A DNA stretch of 64,000 bases from assembly GCF_028858535.1 (NCBI RefSeq), contig NZ_JAPMOU010000005.1, forward strand, positions 62,001-126,000, read 5' to 3'. This DNA comes from Spartinivicinus poritis. GTDB lineage: Bacteria; Pseudomonadota; Gammaproteobacteria; Pseudomonadales; Zooshikellaceae. The notes beneath the pieces were generated by a model. The model saw nothing but the letters and a program-made list of their open reading frames with translations. It did no database searches and was not told the DNA's origin. The translations under genes were made by a program, and so were the position numbers. Shown here piece after piece: positions 18,499 to 27,597 of the stretch (positions are counted from its first letter, which is position 1; every line of letters begins with the position of its first letter).

Positions 18499-20181
18499 TT
18501 AAACAGCTTGTTTATTTGGTATAGTATTATTATAGTGATTACTAAGATAGGCAATGGTACTAGTTGCTGCCCAATTACCAGCATAAATTGCTGATTCAAT
18601 ATTTCCAATACCTATACTATCTTGGTTAGCAAAGAAAAGGCCTTTATTTGGACTAGAAGCCAAATTAAAAATATTATTTTTAATTTGACCAATTTCTGAT
18701 ATGACAAGCCCTTGATTCCAGCGCCATATTTTTATGTCTTTAATAATTTGGCTTGATTGGCCTGCAGCTTCTAGGATATCACATACTTCACTTAATACTG
18801 ATAATTGTAAATCTTTAAAATCTATTTTATTGAGTTTACCTTGATCTTGACTATTAGCAATTGGTTTTAAAAGGGTGATGATGCCATAGTCATCTGGATA
18901 GCCAGGGTCTTGCCAATTAGCAACTAGGCAAGTACCTGCTTTACACCAAATATTAGTATCGGTACACGAGGTTAAATCTTCAATTAAATACCCACCAAAC
19001 TTGTCAGGCCAAATAGGCTCATTTAAAAAAACACCTGCTATACAATAATCATGATGTTTAATAGCCTTCATTGCCTGTAGCTGATTAGTGGGTATGTGTT
19101 TTATAGCATTTATCGCTGAATATTTTGGTGCGGCCCAAATTACTGACTTTGCTTTCACTTCTAGCATTTGATTTTGCTGAGAGTAGCGAATAATATAGTT
19201 ATTATCCTGTTCTGTAATAGAAATAACCTTTGATTTACTTTGTAGAGTACAGTTTTTACATGAACTCAGATTTCTTTCTAATTGCTCTGAAATATAACCA
19301 TTTCCCCCTGGAAAGGCAACTAATGTGCCATATAAATAGCCAACTAAAAAGTATATTCCTACATAAGCTGAAACAGATTTAGTTGATAAACACTCTACTC
19401 TTAAGGTTGTTTCAATTGAGTTAATAACTAATGATCCGATTTTGTAACTAGGAACTAATTCTTTGGGTAGAGTTCTTCTTATATCATGATTACAAAATAA
19501 ATCATGTAAAGAAATAGAGTCGAATAACTCCATTTCTTCTCTACTCCATTGGCAGTTGTTATGCCATGGCAGCTGAGGGTGTTTGTTCGATGGAGTGAAT
19601 TTTTCTAAATATTTAAATAATTCTATAAATACAGGGTCTCCTAATTTTTTTGGGGCCGCAACATATCTTTTTTTTGTTACTAAGTTAGTGACTAAGTTTT
19701 TTGATAAAGCATAAATTGATGGGTTTTTTAATGATGATGGTTGCTTTAAAAGAGATTTTGTGACTTCGTTTAAATTTTTTATTAGTTCTTTTGTATTAAA
19801 TAGAACAAGCGTATCCTCATCAGTTTCTTGCCACTTATTCCATAAGTCGAGATCCATTAATAGCTTTCCAACATCGCTTTCAAGTAATGGTTTTTGAAAA
19901 CATGTCCCTGCTGTTGAAAATCTTAAGTCATTCCACTGGTTTGAACAGGCATTTCCTCCTAGTTTATTTCCTTGGTCAAGTAAAAGTGTGGAGTAGTGCT
20001 CCCTCACTTGCCATGCAGCTGTTAAACCAGAAATTCCTCCTCCAACTATTACAATATCATATTCTCCAACATGTTCTATTGCTTGACTACCTTTTACTTG
20101 AAAGTCATCATATATACTTTCAAAGTTGTTGCTGGGAAATAATGGTATTGATTTTTCATTGCCACCTGTTTTATCTATCAT
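18499..20181 (-). CDS. pigB: PigB: FAD-dependent H2MAP oxidase
   Basis: 560 aa FAD/NAD(P)-binding amine-oxidase-like flavoprotein. A Rossmann dinucleotide motif VGGGISG lies at about 46-52, followed by LLLDQGNKLGGNA; the C-terminus has the matching flavin contact (GLFFANQDSIGIGNIESAIYAG). PigB oxidises dihydro-MAP to the aromatic pyrrole MAP. From memory the Serratia protein is about 670 aa with membrane segments at its N-terminus. Here that part is absent, and a separate small membrane protein is encoded directly upstream with only 7 bases between, so the protein may be split in two. Flanking pigA and pigC support the identity. Confidence 0.85.
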   Translation of the reverse strand: MIDKTGGNEKSIPLFPSNNFESIYDDFQVKGSQAIEHVGEYDIVIVGGGISGLTAAWQVREHYSTLLLDQGNKLGGNACSNQWNDLRFSTAGTCFQKPLLESDVGKLLMDLDLWNKWQETDEDTLVLFNTKELIKNLNEVTKSLLKQPSSLKNPSIYALSKNLVTNLVTKKRYVAAPKKLGDPVFIELFKYLEKFTPSNKHPQLPWHNNCQWSREEMELFDSISLHDLFCNHDIRRTLPKELVPSYKIGSLVINSIETTLRVECLSTKSVSAYVGIYFLVGYLYGTLVAFPGGNGYISEQLERNLSSCKNCTLQSKSKVISITEQDNNYIIRYSQQNQMLEVKAKSVIWAAPKYSAINAIKHIPTNQLQAMKAIKHHDYCIAGVFLNEPIWPDKFGGYLIEDLTSCTDTNIWCKAGTCLVANWQDPGYPDDYGIITLLKPIANSQDQGKLNKIDFKDLQLSVLSEVCDILEAAGQSSQIIKDIKIWRWNQGLVISEIGQIKNNIFNLASSPNKGLFFANQDSIGIGNIESAIYAGNWAATSTIAYLSNHYNNTIPNKQAV

Positions 20182-20188
20182 AATGCTT

Positions 20189-20614
20189 TTATCTCTTAAT
20201 GGGTTGTATATTGGGGCTTGAAATACTGCTGTTATCTGTTGGTTGAAGATGGAATTTTACAATTAAAGCTGATATTATTATGAAAAAGCCATCTATAATA
20301 AAAATTTGCCAATAAGCTCTGTGTAATATACTAATAAAGCAGATTAGCATAATAATTTGAGCACTGATGGTTGTTTTTATTAAAAATTTATTCAGATATA
20401 AAATAAGGCCAGAAAAAAATAGAGCTAATCCTACAAAAATAGTAATAAAGGTAGAGTGACTAACTAGCCAGCTTGTTAATGGTTCAAGTATTGTTTCATG
20501 ATTTGCCTCTAATGCATTAATTAATACCTCTTTCACATCTTCAACTTGAGGAAATGCTTTAGCAATACCTGCAAGCATATAAATAATGCCAATAATTTTT
20601 TGAATAATAGTCAT
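20189..20614 (-). CDS. Small membrane protein, DoxX-like, between pigA and pigB
   Basis: 141 aa from the ATG at 20614. An upstream TTG extension would overlap pigA and adds a non-membrane tail, so the ATG is preferred, though its ribosome-binding site is weak. Four hydrophobic helices are visible: MTIIQKIIGIIYMLAGIAKA, about 50-70, about 75-95 and about 100-125. The layout resembles DoxX-type proteins (helix 1 with MLAGIAKAF). It lies 34 bp after pigA and 7 bp before pigB. It could be the detached counterpart of the N-terminal membrane region reported for Serratia PigB, anchoring the oxidase at the membrane. That is inference; no enzyme motif is visible. Confidence 0.65.
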   Translation of the reverse strand: MTIIQKIIGIIYMLAGIAKAFPQVEDVKEVLINALEANHETILEPLTSWLVSHSTFITIFVGLALFFSGLILYLNKFLIKTTISAQIIMLICFISILHRAYWQIFIIDGFFIIISALIVKFHLQPTDNSSISSPNIQPIKR

Positions 20615-20648
20615 GATAGAAATAATTATTCTCAATGTTAAATAACAG

Positions 20649-21791
20649 TTAACGTAAACCCATCTGCTTTGCAATTAACTCTCTTTGCACTTCAGAAGTA
20701 CCTGAGAAGATTCGAGCAGGTAGTGAATCCAGTAACAATCGATCAATACCAACTTCTTTAGAAATTCCCATTCCACCAAATATTTGAATTGCGTCTAATC
20801 CAGTTTGTACAGCACTTTCAGATATCCATAATTTGCTTAAAGCTACATCTAATTCATTAGGCTTACCTTGACTTGATTGTTGTCCAACTTTATATAGTAA
20901 TAGACGTGAAGTTTCTAGCCTTGCTTTAATATCCACGAGCTTATCTGAGATAGCTTGATTATGGCAGATGGGCTTACCAAACTGATGACGTTCTTTTGCG
21001 TGGCTTATACACTTTTCTAAAGCACGTTCCATAGCTCCTACATAAGCAGCAAATAAACAGCTTCTTTCCCAAATCATTGAATCATGAAATATTAATGCAC
21101 CTACATCAAGCGAACCGAGTAAATGACTTTGTGGAATGAAACAGTTATTAAGATAAATATCTGCCCAAGGGGTACTGGCAAGCCCACTTTTCTTTCTATT
21201 TTGACTAATGAATAAACCAGTAGTTTTTTTAGGAACTAAAAAGCAACTAATTCCTAAAAATGACTGTTCAGTGTTGGTTTTGGCGTATACTAAAAATATA
21301 TCAGCTACTGGTGCATTTGTAATGAAGCACTTTTCTCCTGTTATATAATAATAACCATTATCAAATTTTGCAGTCGTTTTCATATTATAAACATCTGAAC
21401 CAGAGCTTGGCTCAGTAATAGCATTTGCTGCAATTAGTTTTCCTGAAGCTAAATCATGAAGATACTTCTCTTTTATTAACGCTGAACCATGATTCCATAC
21501 CGGAACAGTACAGGCGAACATATGTGCACATAAAGAAAAAATGAGCCCTAAATCTGGGCAGGATTTGCCAAGTGCCTCTACCATCAGAATGGTATCTAAT
21601 ACATTTAATCCTGAACCTCCCCACTCTTCAGGCACTGGTAATCCTGCAAAACCGAAATTAGCAGCATGTTTCCAGTTTGATTCATTAAAAGATTGATCAT
21701 CATAAGGCTGTGTTGGTGGAAACGTTTTTGCGGCAAACTGAACCACACTGTCAATATATGACTTTTGGTCATCATTAATCTCAAAGTCCAT
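20649..21791 (-). CDS. pigA: PigA: L-prolyl-S-PCP dehydrogenase
   Basis: 380 aa, full-length acyl-CoA dehydrogenase fold: N-terminal helical domain, beta domain with ITEPSSGSDV and ITGEKCFITNA, and C-terminal helical domain ending GTSEVQRELIAKQMGL. The usual YEGT catalytic glutamate is absent (IFSGT here). As in isovaleryl- and prolyl-carrier dehydrogenases, a glutamate in the middle of the protein, E242 in IWERS, is the likely base. PigA uses FAD to oxidise prolyl bound to PigG to pyrrolyl-2-carboxyl-S-PCP. It is the first gene of the leftward operon, with GGAG seven bases before the ATG, and it is divergent from pigG, its carrier partner. Confidence 0.93.
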   Translation of the reverse strand: MDFEINDDQKSYIDSVVQFAAKTFPPTQPYDDQSFNESNWKHAANFGFAGLPVPEEWGGSGLNVLDTILMVEALGKSCPDLGLIFSLCAHMFACTVPVWNHGSALIKEKYLHDLASGKLIAANAITEPSSGSDVYNMKTTAKFDNGYYYITGEKCFITNAPVADIFLVYAKTNTEQSFLGISCFLVPKKTTGLFISQNRKKSGLASTPWADIYLNNCFIPQSHLLGSLDVGALIFHDSMIWERSCLFAAYVGAMERALEKCISHAKERHQFGKPICHNQAISDKLVDIKARLETSRLLLYKVGQQSSQGKPNELDVALSKLWISESAVQTGLDAIQIFGGMGISKEVGIDRLLLDSLPARIFSGTSEVQRELIAKQMGLR

Positions 21792-22297
21792 TTGATTACT
21801 CCTAAGTAAATGCTATTTCTAAGTGAAACTTATATAATATATTGATGTTACACTTTTTATATGTTGCGAAATGATTGCAACTATATATATGTAAAAATTA
21901 TCCAGCTATTAGTTTAATAAAGTTATTTAGTGATATTATAACTGGTTAAAATTATGTCTATATCAGTTTCAAGGTGTAGCTGTCCAATAGTACAGGTTGA
22001 TTTAAAAAATAAAGTTGCTTAACTATATGACGTTGTATCATATCACCGATAAGTTTTATGGGAGATATAAGTGTTCGCTGATAAAAAATATTAATATCTA
22101 TTCTACAATTAATATTGCTTTTGTTGGAATATGTTTGCGAATAATAAATTAAAAAACTCTAGTGATCATAAGATGTTGTAGAGTATGTATAAAATTACTA
22201 CTTTAAATTTGAGCCATGGGTACTTACTAGTAATTATGATAGAGCTGGATTATCTGAGTATTCAGGCAATAGGTCGAAACATATAAAGGAGGAATTC
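21792..22297. promoter_or_regulatory. Divergent control region between pigA and pigG
   Basis: 506 bp, very AT-rich, no gene. It must contain the start signals for both halves of the pigment cluster. Visible structure: an inverted repeat ATATGA-N7-TCATAT at 22025-22043 and a smaller GTTGC-N9-GCAAC at 21863-21881, either of which could be an operator. No consensus sigma70 promoter stands out on either strand. The pigG start is preceded by a perfect AAAGGAGG site (22286-22293). Confidence 0.6.
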
Positions 22298-22561
22298 ATG
22301 GAGCAGTCTCTAGTGGAAACAGAATCTATAAAAAATAAAGTAGTGGAGTTTATTACTTCGACTAAAGATATCGGTAATATAAAACTTGATGATGATGTGC
22401 CTTTGTTAAAACTAAATATTTTAGATTCTATCTCACTTTTTGAGCTAATAGCTTATCTACAGGAAGAGTTTGGTATGCTAATTCCTATGACTAGTGTAAA
22501 ACCTGAAAATTTCCATTCAATTTCAGCAATATGTCATATGGTAAAAAAGTATTTAAAATAA
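22298..22561 (+). CDS. pigG: PigG: peptidyl carrier protein for proline
   Basis: 87 aa acyl/peptidyl carrier protein. The phosphopantetheine attachment serine is S44 in NILDSISLFEL, and four short helices are expected around it. In the pathway PigI loads L-proline onto this carrier and PigA oxidises it to the pyrrole. The ribosome-binding site AAAGGAGG with ideal spacing suggests strong translation, and it heads the rightward operon. No PigL-type phosphopantetheinyl transferase lies in the window, so activation must come from elsewhere. Confidence 0.92.
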   Translation: MEQSLVETESIKNKVVEFITSTKDIGNIKLDDDVPLLKLNILDSISLFELIAYLQEEFGMLIPMTSVKPENFHSISAICHMVKKYLK

Positions 22562-22609
22562 TTTGTGATACTTCGATCTCACTTGATTAGTAATGGTGTT
22601 GGATAAAAA

Positions 22610-24415
22610 ATGCAAGACTTAATATGTGAAAAATATGTGGTTAATACTATATCATTGCATACTGGCTATGAAAAATCAGTGTTAGAACTTAATGCTGAAC
22701 TTGAAGCTAAATTAGGAATAGACTCGATTACGCTACACGGTATATTGACTGAAATTGATAAAACATTGGGCTCAAACTCAATATCAAATATTCATAACTG
22801 TGTTGTCATTAGTGATATTATTGATAATATAGAGAATTTTTCAGATAAAATACCTAAACAATTTTCCACTGATATTGATGATAATGAGTCAAAAGTATCT
22901 AAAGCAATAGCATTTGATAATAAATCTAATAATAATGACTGGAGCAAGATATTTAAAGATAGATTTAATTTGACATTAAATAATGATGATAACCTCTGCA
23001 ATAAATTAGCTCCTGAGCTATATGATGAATTATTGGCTTATGTTAAAAATATTGTTAAAGGTAACTCAGTAATTAGTATTAATGATTGTAATTCGCTCAG
23101 TGATATTGCTACTTTTATCGAGCTTGTTGTAGGAAAACCAGATCAATCAGCGTTAGCGCTTGATACCAGTAATTTGACAATGAAGGATTTTCATGAATAT
23201 AAAAATCCTGACTTATTTGCAAAAGCTTATCGATTTAGAGACTTCTATCACTCTAGAACTGCTGATGGTAGCTATTGGTATGGAATGCCAATGCTAAGCC
23301 GTAGCACAGGTCGTGCTGTAATTTATGATGAAGTGAGAAAAGAAAAGCGTCAATTTATTATGATGGCTTCGAATAATTATTTAGGGTTAGCGAACCACCC
23401 TAAAGTAATTGAAGCGATTACATCAGCTGTTAAGAAGTATGGTGCTACTCACACTGGCAGTCGTATTATTGGGGGAACAAACCATCTCCATAAGGAATTA
23501 GAACAACGTTTAGCTTCTTTCAAAGGGACTGATGATGCAATAGTGTTTCCATCTGGCTACTCTGCAAATGTAGGTACTATATCGGCATTGGTTAGAAAGT
23601 ATGATGCAATTATTGTTGATAAGTTTAACCATATGTCCATTATGGATGGTGCAAAGCTTTCAGGTGGTGCAGTCAAAATATATCGTCATAATGATATGGC
23701 CCATCTAGAAACTGTATTACGTGATCACTGTAATGATGTTGAAGGCAAACTGATAGTTATTGATGGTGTCTTTAGTATGCATGGTGATGTATGTGATTTA
23801 CCAAGTATTGTTCGGCTGGCTAAACAGTATAATGCTAAGGTAATGGTTGATGATGCGCACTCAACAGGTGTATTAGGTAAAACAGGTAGTGGTACCGCAG
23901 AACATTTTGGCTTAAAAGGTCAGGTTGATTTAGAGCTAGGCACATTTAGCAAAACACTTTCTGGTGTAGGAGGGTTCGTTTGTGGTCGCTCAGAAGTGAT
24001 TGAGTATTTACGCTTTTTTGCTAACGCTTATGTTTTTGCTGCTACTATTCCAGCCCATGTTGCTGCAGGACTAATTGCATCATTAGACGTAATGCAGACA
24101 GAGCCTGAAAGACTACAACAGTTATGGAATAATGTTAATTATTTTAAAACTGAACTAATAAAACTTGGATTTGATACTGAACATAGTGAAAGTGCAGTTA
24201 TTCCAATTGTTATCAAAGATCATAAACTGGCTCTTGAGTTTGGCAAGAAAGTACGAGATAAGGGTGTTTATTGCCAAACGGTAGTTTATCCTGGTGTGAG
24301 TGTTGGTGATGAACGTTTAAGAATAAGTATCAGCTCAGAACACTCAGATGTTGATTTAAACCAAGCATTAGATGTATTTACAACTGCTGGGCGTTCATTA
24401 GGGATTATTAATTGA
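22610..24415 (+). CDS. pigH: PigH: carrier-protein/PLP alpha-oxoamine synthase making HBM
   Basis: 601 aa. An N-terminal acyl carrier domain has its serine at S39 (KLGIDSITL). A second carrier-like segment at about 105-175 aligns with the first, but the serine motif is replaced by KLAPELYDE (132-140), so it appears unable to take a phosphopantetheine arm. Residues from about 210 form an alpha-oxoamine synthase: ATHTGSRIIGGT, VDDAHSTG (413-420) and the PLP lysine K448 in GTFSKTLSGVGG. In Serratia, PigH binds a malonyl unit on its carrier, PigJ condenses it with pyrrolyl-PCP, and the PLP domain adds serine to give 4-hydroxy-2,2'-bipyrrole-5-methanol. Codon use in the N-terminal third is extremely AT-rich. 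Confidence 0.93.
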   Translation: MQDLICEKYVVNTISLHTGYEKSVLELNAELEAKLGIDSITLHGILTEIDKTLGSNSISNIHNCVVISDIIDNIENFSDKIPKQFSTDIDDNESKVSKAIAFDNKSNNNDWSKIFKDRFNLTLNNDDNLCNKLAPELYDELLAYVKNIVKGNSVISINDCNSLSDIATFIELVVGKPDQSALALDTSNLTMKDFHEYKNPDLFAKAYRFRDFYHSRTADGSYWYGMPMLSRSTGRAVIYDEVRKEKRQFIMMASNNYLGLANHPKVIEAITSAVKKYGATHTGSRIIGGTNHLHKELEQRLASFKGTDDAIVFPSGYSANVGTISALVRKYDAIIVDKFNHMSIMDGAKLSGGAVKIYRHNDMAHLETVLRDHCNDVEGKLIVIDGVFSMHGDVCDLPSIVRLAKQYNAKVMVDDAHSTGVLGKTGSGTAEHFGLKGQVDLELGTFSKTLSGVGGFVCGRSEVIEYLRFFANAYVFAATIPAHVAAGLIASLDVMQTEPERLQQLWNNVNYFKTELIKLGFDTEHSESAVIPIVIKDHKLALEFGKKVRDKGVYCQTVVYPGVSVGDERLRISISSEHSDVDLNQALDVFTTAGRSLGIIN

Positions 24416-24473
24416 TAGGCTTTAGCATTTATTAAGATAATGTAATTAATGTTTTATTATTGGTAGCGTTTCT

Positions 24474-24785
24474 ATGTTAATTATTCATAAAATAAAATTG
24501 AAAGAAAAGGTCTCTGCTCTAGACTTTGAAAATTGGGTTAAAGAAAAAGATTATCTTGCATGTGAGTCTTTAGATGGTGTTGTACGATTTGCGGTACATA
24601 GTGTGCAGGATAAAAGTGAGAATTTTGACTATGTGGAAACAATATTTGTTAATGACATAACTGTTTTCGAGCAAGATATGAATAAACCTATATTCAAATC
24701 GCTTGAAAAAGATTTTTATGCAATGGCGGAAGTGGTTGAGGAAATAGAGTTAAATACTATCTCACCTGGTTATAACTGGTTTTGA
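24474..24785 (+). CDS. pigK: PigK/HapK-like small protein
   Basis: 103 aa, soluble, about the size of Serratia PigK and Hahella HapK (REDY-like family, a ferredoxin-like dimeric alpha/beta barrel). Features are an initial beta strand (MLIIHKIKLKE), FENWVKEKDYLACESLDGVVRFAVH and an aromatic C-terminus ending GYNWF. No enzyme activity is firmly known for the family; a helper role in bipyrrole formation has been proposed. It sits between pigH and pigM inside the MBC-branch operon. Identity rests on size, position and overall pattern. Confidence 0.75.
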   Translation: MLIIHKIKLKEKVSALDFENWVKEKDYLACESLDGVVRFAVHSVQDKSENFDYVETIFVNDITVFEQDMNKPIFKSLEKDFYAMAEVVEEIELNTISPGYNWF

Positions 24786-24838
24786 CTGTGTTGATTCCTT
24801 AAACATTAAATGATGGAGTGGATGGCCTAGGAGCTTTA

Positions 24839-26011
24839 ATGAAACAGAAAATAAATGAGTCATTTAATGTACAGTTAGAGAGCTGTTTGAATATTGCTAA
24901 GTGGTCTCCATCTTCACATAATAGTCAACCTTGGTTTTGCTTGTTGGTTGAAAATAGTAAGCATCAAAAGCAATTATTTAAAAATATTAATGATCAATTA
25001 CTCCTTGAAGACCCTGGTTCTAGGGTGATTTTGCTTGGTTTAGATAATAATCGTTGTTTAAAAGCACTTGCTGCCCATGATTTAGAAATGCATTTATCAT
25101 TAGGTGCTTTTTCTCAGGTTTTAATACGGTTACTCTATTTGTCTGGTTATTCAATTTTAGTAAATGAATACTATGAGCAATCATTGGCTCTTGATTGGAT
25201 TGACAAATCAAAGGAGCCAAAACTAGCAGTAATTATTAAGGTTGATAATCATAATCAAGCTAATATAAAAAAACCTGAGCAAAAAACCTGTTATGATCGT
25301 TTTGTTGATTTAGTAAAATCTAGAAAAACTAATAGAGGTGGCTATTTACCAATATCTAGTTCAGATCAATTTTTTAACGAAGAGAGTGTTTTGCAATATG
25401 CAAAGCTATATGATCAACATGACAGTCAGGTAGTACATTTTAATAATACTTGGCAAGTTCAAACAATAGTAGAGCTCATCAAAAAGCATGCGGGTTTAGA
25501 TTTTCAACATAACCAAGCATGGTCAGAAACTTATCGATATATTTATTTTTTAACAAAAGATTGTAAGCCTATTGGGTTTTCTGTTCAAAGTTTATTTGGA
25601 GATTGTAACTTTATTAAGCGATTATGGTTTGCGACTATTTTTAACCCAAAAGTAATATCAATGCTGAACTATTTTGGATTTCATCAGTTGATTGCAAAAC
25701 AAATGGCAACGCTAGTAAATGACTGTGCTTTTTGTGTAGGTATCACTATTGAACATAGTGCTAGCATTAAACAGAAAATTATGGCAGGTGCTAAAGTAGT
25801 TGATAATTGGTTATCAGCCACAGCGAATGGCTTATCTTATCATCCATTAAGTATTTTATTACAACATGACCATGTGCGTAGTCAGTTAGAAAGGCGTTTA
25901 GGTGTAAAAGGGCGACTTATTTTTTTTGTAAGAGTGGGGCAGGCAATATCAACATTCAAAGATACTTCCCGTATTTCTGGAGATGAACTACTGACTACTG
26001 ACTTGTTTTAA
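24839..26011 (+). CDS. pigM: PigM: nitroreductase-fold oxidase, HBM to HBC
   Basis: 390 aa using the ATG at 24839; a GTG at 24818 would add seven residues, but AGGAG lies directly before the ATG. The N-terminal segment AKWSPSSHNSQPW is typical of flavin nitroreductase-like proteins, and a second half (SRKTNRGGY and RVGQA near the end) fits a two-lobed nitroreductase-like fold. In Serratia, PigM oxidises the bipyrrole alcohol HBM to the aldehyde HBC before O-methylation. It lies between pigK and pigI, 14 bp before pigI. The order differs from Serratia but the gene set agrees. Confidence 0.85.
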   Translation: MKQKINESFNVQLESCLNIAKWSPSSHNSQPWFCLLVENSKHQKQLFKNINDQLLLEDPGSRVILLGLDNNRCLKALAAHDLEMHLSLGAFSQVLIRLLYLSGYSILVNEYYEQSLALDWIDKSKEPKLAVIIKVDNHNQANIKKPEQKTCYDRFVDLVKSRKTNRGGYLPISSSDQFFNEESVLQYAKLYDQHDSQVVHFNNTWQVQTIVELIKKHAGLDFQHNQAWSETYRYIYFLTKDCKPIGFSVQSLFGDCNFIKRLWFATIFNPKVISMLNYFGFHQLIAKQMATLVNDCAFCVGITIEHSASIKQKIMAGAKVVDNWLSATANGLSYHPLSILLQHDHVRSQLERRLGVKGRLIFFVRVGQAISTFKDTSRISGDELLTTDLF

Positions 26012-26025
26012 TGTAATCAAGAAAA

Positions 26026-27597
26026 ATGGCTGATATGATTATGTATAATTTTACCAACCTAAGTGACTTAATATCTACAGGGTTAAAGCAGAACCCAAAT
26101 GGTACAGCGTTAATTGCTAATAATATTCAGTTGACCTATCTGGAATATAATAATGCAATTACACAGGCGATAGCAACACTAATGAAAAATGGTGTTAAAA
26201 AAGGAGATACAGTTGCTATTGTATTACCTAAGTCAATAGAGTCATTGATTACGGTGATGGCTATTATTAAGCTAGGTGCTGTATATGTACCCATCGATAT
26301 TGCACTGCCTGATGAACGAGTGCTTTATATCATCAATAACTGTCAATGTAAGGTTGTGATTGCCGATTGCCGTTGGTTAGAAAACATAAAAAGTTTAATT
26401 GCAGCAGATGCACAACTTATCTTGATAGAGATGTCTTATGAAGAACTGATAAATCAAGAAGGAAGTTTAATACCATTTCATGATGTAGCCATTCATCTGG
26501 ATGATTTATTATGTATTTTATATACATCAGGATCCACCGGACAACCGAAAGGTGTCAAGATAACCCATCGAAATTTACTGAATTTTATCAACTGGGCACT
26601 GTTAACCTTCAATGTCAGTAAGTTTGATGTATTTGCTTGGCATGCAAAACTCAACTTTGATATCTCTACTTTTGATATTTTTTCATCTTTAGCAGTAGGT
26701 GCAAGCCTAGTGATACTCGACGATGATGAAATAATGAATCCTTATATATTAGCGGAAAAAATTTATAAACATCAGATTTCAGCGTGGTATTCAGTACCTT
26801 CAATTTTACAACTAATGACAAAAACTAATGTGTTAAAACACTTTGACTGTCAGTCACTAAGATATGTTTTGTTTGCAGGAGAAGTATTTCATCCTAAATC
26901 ATTAAAACAACTTACCATCATGTTGCCAACGGCTAGATTTTTTAATTTGTATGGGCCAACTGAAACGAATGTCTGTACTTTTTTTGAAGTCAATGTTGAT
27001 CAATTAAGTGAAACCCAACCGCTTCCTATAGGGATGTGTTTGCCTAATGTGGTTGCAAATGTATGTGATGAAAATGGTCACCCTGTAGCGGAGGGGTGTA
27101 AAGGAGAACTTATCATTAGTGGACCCTGTGTCACGCCTGGCTACTGGGGGGCCAAAGATCCTTTAATTGCTCAGCAGCATGCAAATAACACCCACTATAC
27201 AGGTGACTTAGTCCACCAAGAGAATGGCTGTTTGTATTATCATGGTCGTATAGATGGCATGGTTAAAATTAATGGTAACCGAGTTGAGCTAGGTGAAATA
27301 GAGCATGTGGTAAATCAATTTAGTGGTGTTATTGATGCGGCAGCTATTATGACTAATAAAGAGGGTTTGCAACAATTAGTTATTTGTTATAAATCAGCAA
27401 TAGGTGAAATTGATTTAATTGATTTAAAAAGGCATTGTGCTCGATTTTTGCCTAAATATATGATTCCTCATAATGCAATGAAAATCACTGAATTGCCATT
27501 AAATCCTAATGGTAAGATAGATAGACGTCGTTTGACGACTTTGCTTGCTAACGATCAAATACCAGTATCAGCTACAACGGCTGCTTTGGAGGTATAA
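26026..27597 (+). CDS. pigI: PigI: L-prolyl-AMP ligase (adenylation enzyme)
   Basis: 523 aa stand-alone adenylation domain of the ANL family. Core motifs are visible: ILYTSGSTGQPKGVKITHRN (A3), NLYGPTETNVC (A5), HYTGDLV (A7), GRIDGMVKINGNRVELGEIE (A8) and the A10 lysine in NPNGKIDRR. It activates L-proline with ATP and transfers it to PigG. Its stop TAA overlaps the pigJ start (TAATG), so translation is probably coupled. Neighbours confirm the pathway. Confidence 0.93.
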   Translation: MADMIMYNFTNLSDLISTGLKQNPNGTALIANNIQLTYLEYNNAITQAIATLMKNGVKKGDTVAIVLPKSIESLITVMAIIKLGAVYVPIDIALPDERVLYIINNCQCKVVIADCRWLENIKSLIAADAQLILIEMSYEELINQEGSLIPFHDVAIHLDDLLCILYTSGSTGQPKGVKITHRNLLNFINWALLTFNVSKFDVFAWHAKLNFDISTFDIFSSLAVGASLVILDDDEIMNPYILAEKIYKHQISAWYSVPSILQLMTKTNVLKHFDCQSLRYVLFAGEVFHPKSLKQLTIMLPTARFFNLYGPTETNVCTFFEVNVDQLSETQPLPIGMCLPNVVANVCDENGHPVAEGCKGELIISGPCVTPGYWGAKDPLIAQQHANNTHYTGDLVHQENGCLYYHGRIDGMVKINGNRVELGEIEHVVNQFSGVIDAAAIMTNKEGLQQLVICYKSAIGEIDLIDLKRHCARFLPKYMIPHNAMKITELPLNPNGKIDRRRLTTLLANDQIPVSATTAALEV

